The notes under the pieces were generated by a model. That model had not been told where the DNA came from and ran no database searches. It was given only the letters and a program-made list of their open reading frames with translations. A stretch of 64,000 nucleotides of DNA from Elymus sibiricus. Lineage: Eukaryota; Streptophyta; Magnoliopsida; Poales; Poaceae. The stretch lies in assembly GCA_039707655.1 (NCBI GenBank), contig CM077665.1:440447531-440511530 (forward strand). The letters run 5' to 3'. Below, one piece after another: positions 1 to 9,185 of this stretch. Position 1 is the stretch's first letter, and the number at the start of each line of letters is the position of its first letter. The position numbers and the translations under genes were made by a program.

Positions 1-271
1 TTTCGAAAAAATCGCAAAAGGCCTCGCTTCTCGATGCATTGACGGCAAATAGAAAATGTTATTTACAAGCCTACGACTAGGCCAACAAATGGTCTTCTAT
101 CTGCCGAAAATGAAGCACCCAACCCATTCAAATTTTCTGATATAGTATTGCTTTTTCAGGTAGTAATCAGGACCTCTCGAAGTGAACAGCAGCCTTAAAA
201 TGAACTCTGCCATTCTGTCAAAGAAAGGTATCTCTGTGAATAAGTGAAGCAAGAACTAGCCTAACAAATAC
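1..271 (-). other. Intron 3 and uncertain downstream exon of the thioesterase gene
   Basis: No exon can be fixed here. A minus-strand stretch at 171-142 reads PDYYLKKQYY, similar to the part of the CNB domain expected next, but the frame is not joined to exon 3 by a convincing acceptor. The nearest candidate acceptor (TTTGACAG, about 218) leads into a stop. Either the exon is decayed or I have chosen the wrong splice site. Confidence 0.3.
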
Positions 272-1006
272 CTGCCCATCCAGTATGATGCAAAGGCCAT
301 CTACTGGTTCACCTTCACGAGCAACATAATCCCCAGGTTCTGCAAAATACCACCATGAAAAACAAAATGCACAAATCAACTTTGATCCTACACCACAATC
401 CGTTAATACAAAATCACCACCATTCCAGATAAGCGCATATACTGAAGAGTCAAGGGCTAAACAACATCTAGTTAATAGGTAGGCACTGAAATGCAGCGCC
501 CAGTTTTTTAGCAGTTCAATTTGCATGCTTTTGCTCTCGATGGTTAACATTTTATATTTATGCAGCTCACAACGCCAGTGCAAACTAGTAAATCGCTCAT
601 AGTCAGTGAGCTGCATACAGAAATAAGTACAGTGAACTACAAATCATGGGAGTCACATCAGACATCACTCAAATCATATATAACTGGCTAACATAGAGAA
701 CATCCTTCGGTACGCTAACAGTACAGAGTACTCTGAACTGACCGAAGCCAGATTCAGGCTGCTCTCGCCTGAACTAGGACCGATCGATCTAGGGGGCGCT
801 AGAAGGCAGGCGCGCGACTCACCGTAGTGCTTGACCTGGACGGCCTCGGCGATCCTGCGGATGGAGGAGCCGGGGAGGCACTGCAGGAGGGGCACCTGGC
901 CCAGGAACTCCGTCACTGCACACCAACGGGAATAGTCCCCAGAATTAGCCACAGTCGCTCCCAAATCCGGCAGGCTCGCCGCTGCCTTACCTTCTTCCCG
1001 GTCCAT
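272..1006 (-). CDS. Acyl-CoA thioesterase with N-terminal cyclic-nucleotide-binding domain, 5' exons only
   Basis: Three exons read on the minus strand: 1006-991 (ATG at 1006-1004, donor GTAAGG), 915-823 (acceptor TGCAG, donor GTGAG) and 339-272 (acceptor TTTGCAG, donor GTATTT). Joined they give 59 codons in open phase. The product starts MDREEVTEFLGQVPLLQ, then LPGSSIRRIAEAVQVKHY, then EPGDYVAREGEPVDG, which is the start of a CNB fold of the kind found at the N-terminus of plant acyl-CoA thioesterases. Family knowledge: the full enzyme is a little over 400 residues, carries two hotdog domains after the CNB module, hydrolyses fatty acyl-CoA to free fatty acid and CoA, and is usually linked to peroxisomes. 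The hotdog domains would lie left of base 1 and are not seen, so the catalytic assignment is inference from the N-terminus. A continuous reading through 1192-674 ignores these splice sites and was not used. The ATG is the first one downstream of a GGC/CCG-rich leader. Confidence 0.62.
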
Positions 1007-1345
1007 CGTCGGAGGCGGAGGCGGAGGCGTCGGCGGGGGAGCAGCAGCACCGGGGCAGCGAGGCAGCTGCGCGTCGCAAGGCGGACAACAAAATCTCGAA
1101 TTTAAAAGCGATTGGGATTTGGCAGGGTCGGGAACTTGTGGGGAGGACGAGGCGAGAGGAACAAATACCTGCTCGAGTTTTGTTTTTTTCACACGTGGGA
1201 GGTGTGGACGGGCGGGACCGCGGGTCTACGTGCCAGGGCCGGAGTCGTTGGAGCGCTCTCTCAGTGACGTGTGGGCCAGAGGATTATATGTACCGGGTAG
1301 TTGAGATGTCGACGACAAACAGTTGCCCTCGCTGACCCAAATTAT
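1007..1345 (-). promoter_or_regulatory. 5' leader and promoter region of the thioesterase gene
   Basis: Directly upstream of the ATG is a GGC/CCG-rich leader (about 1009-1060), common in grass 5' UTRs. A TATA-like ATATAA on the minus strand lies at 1289-1284, and an ACGT-core element (TGACGTGT on the plus strand, 1264-1271) lies beside it. The spacing would give a leader of about 250 nt. These are short motifs and the assignment is inference. Confidence 0.3.
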
Positions 1346-1362
1346 AATGGGAAAATTTTAGC

Positions 1363-1665
1363 GCAAACCAACCTGTGATTGGATGGTTAGAGGGACTGTG
1401 GTATCCCCATCCCACCAGGGTTCAAATCCTGGTGCTTGCATTTATTCCTGGATTTATTTCAGGATTTCCGGCGATGCGCATTCAGTGGGAGGAGACGTTC
1501 CCGTCGACGACGAGGTGCCTACGGTGACTTCGTAAATTTCAAGATGATATGCCGGCTCAGTCTCTCGGAGGTGCTCATAGGGGTAGGGTGTGCGTGTGTG
1601 CGTTCATAGGGATGAGTGTATGCGCGTGTATATGAGCGCTTGCGTCTGTATTGTGTTCAAAAAAA
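1363..1665 (+). mobile_element. Au SINE (tRNA-derived short interspersed element)
   Basis: A tRNA-like head with a pol III B box (GGTTCAAATCC, 1419-1429) follows an A-box-like GGATGGTTAGAGG. The body is the typical Au sequence of Triticeae (GATGATATGCCGGCTCAG, then a GTGTGCGTGTG-rich tail). A short A run ends the element. A 17-bp target duplication flanks it (1346-1362 and 1666-1682) with one mismatch. The element codes for nothing and depends on LINE machinery. It lies about 360 bp upstream of the thioesterase ATG, close to or inside that gene's promoter. Confidence 0.88.
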
Positions 1666-2013
1666 AATGGGAAAGTTTTAGCATGTGCGCTTTACTGGAA
1701 TGGAACGCTTATCTCGTCGGCCATCTCTTCAACCGTTTGATGCTCGGAGTATCGTTGTTTAGAGCATCTACAACGGACCCTCATACCCCTTAAACGCCCA
1801 GGCAGGTCCGGATAGGCCGCTCGATCGATCACTGACCGAACATAAAAAATCAACACAGCCGGCCCCTTCAAACGGGCCTCAAATGTCCGGGCTGACTGGA
1901 AAATATGGGGCGTATATGGGGTCCGCGTTGGCCCGCCTGGCCCGTGCTGGCACGCATCGACCGCACATATATTCGTCTCCATCCGCTCACCGAAGCATAC
2001 CCTAGCCACTTCA

Positions 2014-2780
2014 GAATTTTTGTCGGATAAGACCACCTACGTTTTTGTATTAACAGAAAAGACCATCTGCTATTCGTATTGACAAAAAAGACCACATACG
2101 CCATGGCGGCAGGTCCGACAGCCGACACGTGGCACCTGCCGCCACGGCTGGAGGCGGCAGCTTGGCACCCTGTGGCAACACTAATTTTGTGTTTGGATGG
2201 TAGTAATTTTCCTGCACGTGATGATCGATCGGTCGACCAGCTACTGCTGCACGCTGTGTAGCTAGCTAAGCGAGGCTCCCTCTCTCTCTGCATAAAGCGA
2301 CTGTGGAGTGCAGCGTGACATGCATGTAGAACGGTAGAAGCTAGATAGCCAGCCATGCGAACATACACACATGCACATGCTTTCATTTCATGAACATGAA
2401 TGCATGCGCAGGGTGCACTTTGCTCTGTGAAACGCAGACGGGACGTCGTCCGTTCCTCTGATATCTGATATAAAAAAGGCCAAACAAACTAGTATGTCAT
2501 GCATGTGTGAGTACCTGCCGCCACACATCATGACGGCAGGTGCGAACGTAACTGAATCCGTTTCGGTCTTTCCTTGTCTGGAGATGGATTCCGGTTATTC
2601 CAAAGTTGCCGCCTCAGTCCTTGGCGGCAGGTCCCGTCGCCTCCGCCACTGGCGGCAGGTGCCACGTGTTGGCTGGCGGACCTGCCGCCACGGCGTGTGT
2701 GGTCTTTTTTATTAATACAAACTGCAGGTGGTCTTTTCTGTCAATACGAAAACGTAGATGGTCTTATCTGACAAAAATTC
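2014..2780. mobile_element. Non-autonomous Mutator-like element (MULE) with 131-bp terminal inverted repeats
   Basis: The left arm 2014-2144 and right arm 2650-2780 are inverted copies beginning GAATTTTTGTC, about 85-90% alike by eye. A perfect 9-bp target duplication gccacttca lies at 2005-2013 and 2781-2789, the signature of the Mutator superfamily. The 505-bp centre has no transposase and no convincing ORF. The arms and centre contain many copies of TGGCGGCAG/CTGCCGCCA. The element landed in the 5' leader of the Harbinger element before or after retroelement A; the data do not tell which. Confidence 0.82.
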
Positions 2781-2837
2781 GCCACTTCACTCCACTCCCA
2801 TCCGCCACCCAAGCTCACCTCCGGCAATCTCCGACCT

Positions 2838-4337
2838 TGTAGGATTCGAAGTATGTCTAGGGGGGTGATTAAAATACTTGACCAACTTAAAAATCTAGCC
2901 TTTTTCTTAATTTTAGATATTGGCATGTTTTAGCGTTTGTAACAAGTCAAGCACGCCCTACAAATGCAAGTCTAAGAGTATAACAGCGGAAAGTAAATAC
3001 ATCCACATGAAAGTAGAGGGAGGGGATAGGAGGATCAAACGCAATTGTAGACACGGAGATTTTTCCCGTGGTTTCGATAGGTGGTGCTATTGTACATCCA
3101 CGCTGATGGAGACTTCAACCCACGGAGGGTAACGGTCGACTCCACGGAGAGCTCAACCCATAAGGGTCCATAAAGTAGCAACCTCGTCTATTCCATCACG
3201 GCTTACGTCCACGAAGGACTAGCCTCACTATGGGTAGATCTTCACGAAGTAGGCGATCTCCTTGCCCGTACAAACTTCTTGGTTCAACTCCACACACGAA
3301 GAAGGAGGCTCCCAAGCGACACCTAACCAATCTAAGAGACACCACTCTCCAAAAGATAATAGATGTGGTAACAATGATGAACTCCTTGCTCTTGTGCTTC
3401 AAAAGATAGTCTATTCAACACATAATCACTCTCTCACAGATTTGGCTTGGTAGAAGTGGTTGATTGGGTGGAAAGCAACTTGGAGAGGCTAGAAATCAAG
3501 ATTCATATGCTTGGAGTGGAAAATCTTGATCTCAACACATGAGTAGGTGACTCTCTCTCAGAAAAATTGATGGGGCAAGTGTTGGTCTGTTCTGAGTGCT
3601 TTCTCTACGAGTGAGAGGTAGGTGGAGGGGTATATATAGGCATCTCTAAAAATCCAACCGTTACAACATTAATGCCCAACTCGGTGAAACCGAAGTGAAA
3701 ACTCCGTTGCACCGACTAGTACAAAATGTGGCAACTTTTGGCGTTTCGGTGAGACCGATATATAAATCTCAGTGTGACCGAATTGGCTGACCTAGGCAGT
3801 TTCCAAATCTCGGTGAGACCGATTTCCAAAACTCGGAAATTACGAATCTTAGAAATAGGATACCAGAAAGTTGGTCACTGGTTTCGGTTGCACTGAAAGG
3901 AATGTTGGTGTCACCGAGACCTTAGGGTTTTGGCTTAGGATCTGTCTAGGGTAAAACTCGATAGGGCCGAATATGAAAACTTGGTGGCACCGATTTTAGT
4001 GGTAGGGTTTAGACAGAGAATTTGTGGGAGAATTTCATGTGTGTTTTGGTGGCTAACTCTAAGCACTTGAGCAACCAGATCATCAAAGATCCTCATCCCC
4101 TTTTAATAGTATTGGCTTTCCTATGGACTCAAAAGTGATTTCTCACAAAATGTAAAATGTAGAGTCTTGAAGCTTGTTGCCAATAGATGTTCCTTTCATC
4201 TAGGGGATCTCCTCACAATCCTTTTGTCAATCCATCCATTGAACTTTTCATGAAATATACTTGGTGGAAACATTAGTCCAATGAAATATATGTTGTTATT
4301 AATTACCAAAACCACCTAGGGAGAAGGTGTGCTTTCA
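2838..4337 (-). repeat. 3' LTR of element A
   Basis: About 1500 bp, TGTAGG...GCTTTCA on the plus strand (TGAAAGCA...CCTACA in element orientation). A TATA box (tatatata) lies at 3631-3638. Upstream of it in the element's sense, at 3681-3916, is a cluster of TCGGTnnnACCGA palindromes. The first 350 bp differ from the 5' LTR at roughly 8% of sites by eye, making this the oldest retroelement of the nest. Confidence 0.85.
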
Positions 4338-4816
4338 ATCCTCCCTTTTGGTAATTGATGACAACATATAGATCAAAGCTTCTATAGGGATAAAACAATG
4401 AATAACATCGTCGCTTTGTGAAGTATGTGATAAGCAAGAGCTCCCCCTAAATTTGTGCATTATTTAAAATTTGCATTTGAATGCAAATGCACAATCGATT
4501 AGGAGCATGGGTAACTCTTCCATGTCACATACAACTTGGTGGTGCGCATAAATGATATGAATGGATTACAATGCACATAACACCGACAAGTGTGAATGAT
4601 CATCATATAAGCATCACATGGATAGGAAATAGTAGCATCATCAAGCAAAGCGTATGATCAAACACGACGAAATTTAAGAACAACCAAATGATAAACCAAA
4701 TGTTTTTAAACGAAGAGAGCAACCAAAAGACAAAACTCTCTCTCTCTCGAAGCCCTATGATCTATGCACTTCTCCCCCTTTGGCAACAAGTTACCAAAAA
4801 GTTCAAAGGTATAGAT
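4338..4816 (-). other. Non-coding 3' region of element A with polypurine tract
   Basis: Just before the 3' LTR the minus strand reads AAAAGGGAGGAT (4349-4338), a purine-rich tract suitable for priming plus-strand DNA synthesis. The remaining 470 bp is AT-rich untranslated sequence downstream of the 3' ORF of A. I see no ORF or further signal. Confidence 0.6.
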
Positions 4817-5145
4817 CTAAGCGTCGCTCTGGGCTCTATCTCCTCCGATAGCCATTGAAGGAGTCGAAAGAAGTGCATGTGCGAAAGCTCCAGCTGATGT
4901 CCTCTGAGGTGGTGGAGTAGAAGCTGAAGGTGCTGAGGGAGCTGATGGAGCTGATGCAGGTGCTAATGAAGATGGTCTCATCTCTGGAGCTGGCACGACA
5001 GACGATCTGGCATGTGTCTTGAACTGAGTGTGAGGCTGGAGAGGAGGACTATCATCATCATCGTCACTGGAGTGGGGACTGGGCACTGCATCCACTTCCT
5101 GCTTCAATTCTTTAACAGTCTTGGTCAGCTCGTCCACCTTATTGT
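4817..5145 (-). CDS. C-terminal part of the env-position ORF of element A
   Basis: This minus-strand reading is the tail of the ORF that is interrupted by element B at 5146. It begins with a heptad-like segment LDNKVDELTKTVKELKQEVD, a likely coiled coil, followed by an acidic SSDDDDD patch and a low-complexity Pro/Ser/Ala region, and stops at 4817. The target duplication of B (ctaga at 5146-5150 and 44184-44188) shows that it joins the reading ending at 44189. The function is unknown; the position after gag-pol and the coiled coil match the so-called env-like ORFs of SIRE/Maximus elements, which have not been shown to act as envelopes. Confidence 0.55.
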
Positions 5146-5150
5146 CTAGA

Positions 5151-6152
5151 TGTCGTCGTTTTCTCACGACAAATGCCATGGGGTGGCTTATCGAGAGTGG
5201 TTGGGGCCGAAGGACACCGGCGGACTCCGGGAGCGGGATTGGGCACAAGCGGTGAGGGACACACGATGTACCCAGGTTCGGGGCCCTCCGTGGGAGGTAA
5301 CACCCCTAGTCCTGCTTGTCTAGTTGATGGGTGACTGGTGTTACAATGGTGCTCCTTGAGCCGTTTCTAGAGGAAGAAGAAGGAGCAGCCGGCTCTTCTT
5401 GCCTTGCTACGTGGGAGTGAGAGTGTGAGATGGGGAGAATGCCTGCCCGATGCATGGGGGGCCTCGGGGGGTTTTATAGGCCAACCCCACGGCTTACAAT
5501 ATAAGCAAGGTACTAAATGGGGGCCCCGGCCGGCAGCCTCCCTAACCGCCAGCGGCCCCACCGGCTGGGCCGTCTTATCGCTCGTAGGGCCTACCGGCTG
5601 CGCGGTCCCATCGCTGACTGAGGCCCGCCAGTCGGCTCTCCTATTGGCCCGCGCCTACCTGCCGCGGCACGGGCCGTCCCGCGCGGCGTCGTCTTGCGCC
5701 TGCCGGCCGAAGTCAGTGGTATGGCCGGCTGCGCTGTAGCCACGCCGGGGCAGGTAATGGAGTAGACGGCAGCGTGGCCACACTGTTGCCCCGTCGGGTC
5801 TCGATCGGTCAGGGTTAGCGGTACGACCGCCCGGACTGTAGCCACGCGTGCCCGTGCGTCAGCGGTTGCTGTAGCCACGCCGGAGTCCATCGCGGGGGTC
5901 GTGTCCTGTCGGTGTACTTGGTCGCAGTGGGAGGGGACAAGTGCCTGCCCGTCCAGAGGTCAGCGGGAGGGCCGGCCGCGGAGCGGCCGGCTGCGGGCTG
6001 GCCAGGGGCCGGGCGGCCGGCTCCTGTCTAGCCGGCCGTGGGCCAGTCGGCCGCTCGCCAGCCGGTCATGGACCAGCCGGCCGTATAGTTTTTTTTCTAA
6101 AAGGGGCTTGAACTCCCTTGTCTTGGCATACCCAGGGGTAATATCCCCGTCA
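5151..6152 (-). repeat. 3' LTR of element B
   Basis: About 1000 bp, TGTCGTCG...CCCCGTCA on the plus strand. In element orientation a TATA box TATAAAA lies at 5478-5472 inside a GC-rich context. It differs from the 5' LTR at roughly 5% of sites in the first 500 bp by eye. Confidence 0.88.
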
Positions 6153-6690
6153 GTAGTCCCCGAAGCCGGCGGGGGCCCGCGTCCTTCCGACGAGGGGGAG
6201 CCGGCGGCTTCATCTGGCGGCACCAGCCTGGTACGTGGGGTCGATTGGCGGGCCGCGCAGGCGGCCACGCCCGTTGCTTCGAGTTCTACCGCGCCGCCTC
6301 GGAACCCGCGCTGAGCGGCGACGCGCCACGTGGGGTGCTGCGACGTGGTGGGCCCCACGCCCGGAGGCGTGACGGGACGTTGCCTTGGGGCTAGCCTGGT
6401 AGGCCATGGGCCTAGCCCAGTAGGCCTCGGGCCGCAGGCCAAGATCCTCTGCGCCCGGATCCCAGCGGCCACGGCCCGAGGTGCCCCACGCCCCGCGGAT
6501 TTCCCGAGGGAAGTGGGCGCAGTTAATCCCACATCCCTCGGGCTTCGCCCCCTTCTTTACAAGGGGGAGGGGGAGAGACGGGGGCAGTTAACGCGCCCCT
6601 CTCCCGCCGTCTTCCTCCTCTCGCCTCGGTCGCTCCGAGCTCACACCGCCGCAACACCCGTTCGTGCCTCCGCTCCGGCCCTCCACAGAG
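6153..6690 (+). promoter_or_regulatory. Polypurine tract of B (minus) and promoter/leader of the antisense gene (plus)
   Basis: Adjacent to the 3' LTR the minus strand reads GGCTTCGGGGACTAC, the polypurine tract of B. On the plus strand the same GC-rich 540 bp precedes the ATG of the antisense gene; the last 130 bp is a pyrimidine-rich, ATG-free leader. No clear TATA box is visible, so the start of transcription is inferred only. Confidence 0.4.
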
Positions 6691-7557
6691 ATGGCCGATG
6701 GCCCCTCCGGCAGCTGGGGCGGCTCCACCGTCACCGAGGCGGACATCACATACCTCCGCCGCGCCCGCATGCTGCCGTCGGAGGACCGCGTCGCCGCCCG
6801 TCCTCCGGGCGGTGAGGTGGTGCCGGAGCCCGAGGAGGGAGAGTGCGTGGTGTTCGCCTCGCACTTCTCGCGCGGCTTCGGGCTGCCGACGAGCCAGTTC
6901 TTCAGGTTATTTCTTGATACCCTCGATCTGCAGCCGCACCATTTGGGACCGAACTCCATTCTGCAGCTGTCGAGCTACGTGACCCTCTGCGAGGGATACC
7001 TCGGCCTTCTTCCCTTCATGACGCTGTGGAGGAAGATCTTCTATCTCAAGAGCTTGAAGAACGGCAACGAGGCGTACGCCTATGGGGGCGCGGTGGTGTG
7101 TGTTCGTGGCACACTCTTCCCCTGCCTCACCCTCATCGAATCCGTCAAAAATGGAACCAGTTGTTCTTCTATGTGAAGAACGTCGACCCGGCTCGAGATT
7201 ACATCCGGCTGCCGCCCTTCGTCAACGTCCCGTCCTCCGGGGTGAACTGGATGGTCGACGTGGCGGCCGGGGAGCTTGCATGGATGCTAGGCCGGCTCCA
7301 CACCATGAGGACTGGGGAAGGGCTGGTCGCGGCCGATCTGGTGGCCGCCTTCATCGACCACCGGGTGCTGCCCCTGCAGCTGAGGCCGCACCGAATATGC
7401 GACATGGGGGGCCGGCGAGACCCCTGCCGGCTGTCCACCTTCGAGCTGACGGCTGCCCAGGTGGCGGAGCGGGTGAACGCCGTCACCAACTTCAAACTGG
7501 CGCCACGCACCTGGCACTTCGGCAAGCTGTCGTACAGCCGGCTCGATCCGGCGCTGA
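6691..7557 (+). pseudogene. Antisense gene of element B, exon 1 ('putative gypsy type transposon' family), frameshifted and interrupted
   Basis: The ATG at 6691 opens MADGPSGSWGGSTVTEADI and the exon contains the family core: FLDTLDLQPHHLGPNSILQL, LCEGYLGLLPFMTLWRKIFY, then in another frame FYVKNVDPARDYIRLPPFVN, DLVAAFIDHRVLPLQLRPH and GRRDPCRLSTFELTAAQVAE. The jump between frames lies near 7150, in a run of A, and looks like a one-base loss. Element C is inserted at 7558, at or next to the exon end. The family (Pfam 'putative gypsy type transposon', Transposase_28) is known as an ORF on the opposite strand of plant gypsy elements; its role is not known. It reads toward the pol gene of B, so the two transcripts would be convergent. 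Confidence 0.72.
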
Positions 7558-9185
7558 TGTCTACTACACAACCTTCTTCTTGTAGACTCGTGTTGGGCCT
7601 CCAAGCGCAGAGTTTTGTAGGACAGTAGAAAATTTCCCTCAAGTGGATGAACTAAGGTTTATCAATCTGTGGGAGGCGTAGGATGAAGATGGTCTCTCTC
7701 AAACAACCCTGCAATCAAATAACAAAGAGTCTCTTGTGTCCCCAACACACCCAATACAATGGTAAATTGTATAGGTGCACTAGTTCGGCGAAGAGATGGT
7801 GATACAAGTGCAATATGGATGGTAGATATAGGTTTTTGTAATCTGAAAATATAAAAACAGCAAGGTAACTAATGATAAAAGTGAGCACAAACGGTATTGC
7901 AATGCTTAGAAACAAGGCCTAGGGTTCATACTTTCACTAGTGCAAGTTCTCTCAACAATACTGACATAGTTGAATCATATGTAAATCCCTCACGTGCGAC
8001 AAAGAGTTCACTCCAAAGTCACAAATAGTGGAGAACAAACGAAGAAATTATTGTAGGGTACGAAACCACCTCAAAGTTATCTTTTCCGATCAATCTTATG
8101 AGCTATCCCTATAAGTGTCACGAACAGCCCTAGAGTTCGTACTAAAATAACACCTTAAGATACACATCAACCAAAACCCAAATGTCACCTAGATACTCCA
8201 ATGTCACCACAAGTACCCATGGGCTTGATTATACGATATGCATCACACAATTTCAGATTCATCATGTTCAATCCAACACAAAGAACTTCAAAGAGTGCCC
8301 CAAAGTTTCTACCGGAGAGTCAAGACGAAAACGTGTGCCAACCCCTATGCATAGATTCCCAAGGTCACGGAACCCGCAAGTTGATCACCAAAACATACAT
8401 CAAGGAGATCAATAGAACATCACATTGTCACCACGGATATCCCATCGCAAGACATACATCAAGTGTTCTCAAATCCTTAAAGACTCAATCCGATAAGAAA
8501 ACTTCAAAGGGAAAACTCAATTCATCGCAAGAAGATAGAGAGGGGAAAACTCCATATGATTCATCTATATTAATATAGCTCGCGGTACATCAAGATCGTG
8601 TCATCTCAAGAACACGAGAGAGAGATCAAACACATAGCTACTGGTACATACCCTCTGCCCCGAGGGTGAACTACTCCCTCCTCGTCATGGAGACCGCCGG
8701 GATGATGAAGATGGCCTCCGGTGATGGTTTCCCCCTCCGGCAGGGTGCCGGAACGGGCTCCCGATTGGTTTTTCGTGGATCTGGAGGCTTGCAGCGGCGG
8801 AACTCCCGGTCTAGGTTTCTTTTCGGAGGTTTCTATATTTATAGGAGTTTTTGGCGTTGGTCCCACGTCCAGAAGGTTCCCGAGGAAGTCACAAGCCAGG
8901 GGGGCGCGCCCTAGGGGGGGTGCCCCCCACCCTTGTGGCTTCCTCGGCCTTCCCCTCCGGTGACTTTTCGCTCCAGTATTTTTTATATTTTCCAAAAATA
9001 TTCTCCGTAAATTTTCAGCTCATTCTGAGAACTTTTATTTCTGCACAAAAACAACACCACGGTAGTTCTGCTGAAAACAACGTCAGTCCGGGTTAGTTCT
9101 AATAAAATCATACCAAAATCATATAGAATTATTGTAAACATGGCATGAATACTTCATAAATTATAGATACGTTGAAGACGTATCA
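7558..9185 (-). repeat. 3' LTR of element C
   Basis: In element orientation it starts TGATACGTC and ends GTAGTAGACA. A TATA box TATAAATA is at 8843-8836, and a long GC-rich inverted repeat (8880-8947) lies just upstream of it. Confidence 0.86.
8880..8947 (-). repeat. GC-rich hairpin upstream of the TATA box, 3' LTR of C
   Basis: CCGAGGAAG and CACAAG in the left arm pair with CTTGTG and CTTCCTCGG in the right arm, enclosing a second stem GGGGGGC/GCCCCCC. The equivalent site in the other LTR is 14605-14656, where the central stem is shortened to GGGGGGCGCCCCCC. Confidence 0.7.

Noticed and set aside
674..1192. A 172-codon minus-strand ORF starting MKKTKLEQVF
   Set aside because: It reads through the leader, intron 1 and intron 2 of the thioesterase gene; the splice signals and protein similarity support the shorter exons.
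1363..1450. A tRNA gene
   Set aside because: The A and B boxes belong to the head of an Au SINE; the body cannot fold as a cloverleaf and a 17-bp duplication flanks the element.
8182..8578. ORFs repeated at 13899-14295
   Set aside because: They lie in the two LTRs of element C and are duplicated only because the LTRs are; no protein signal.
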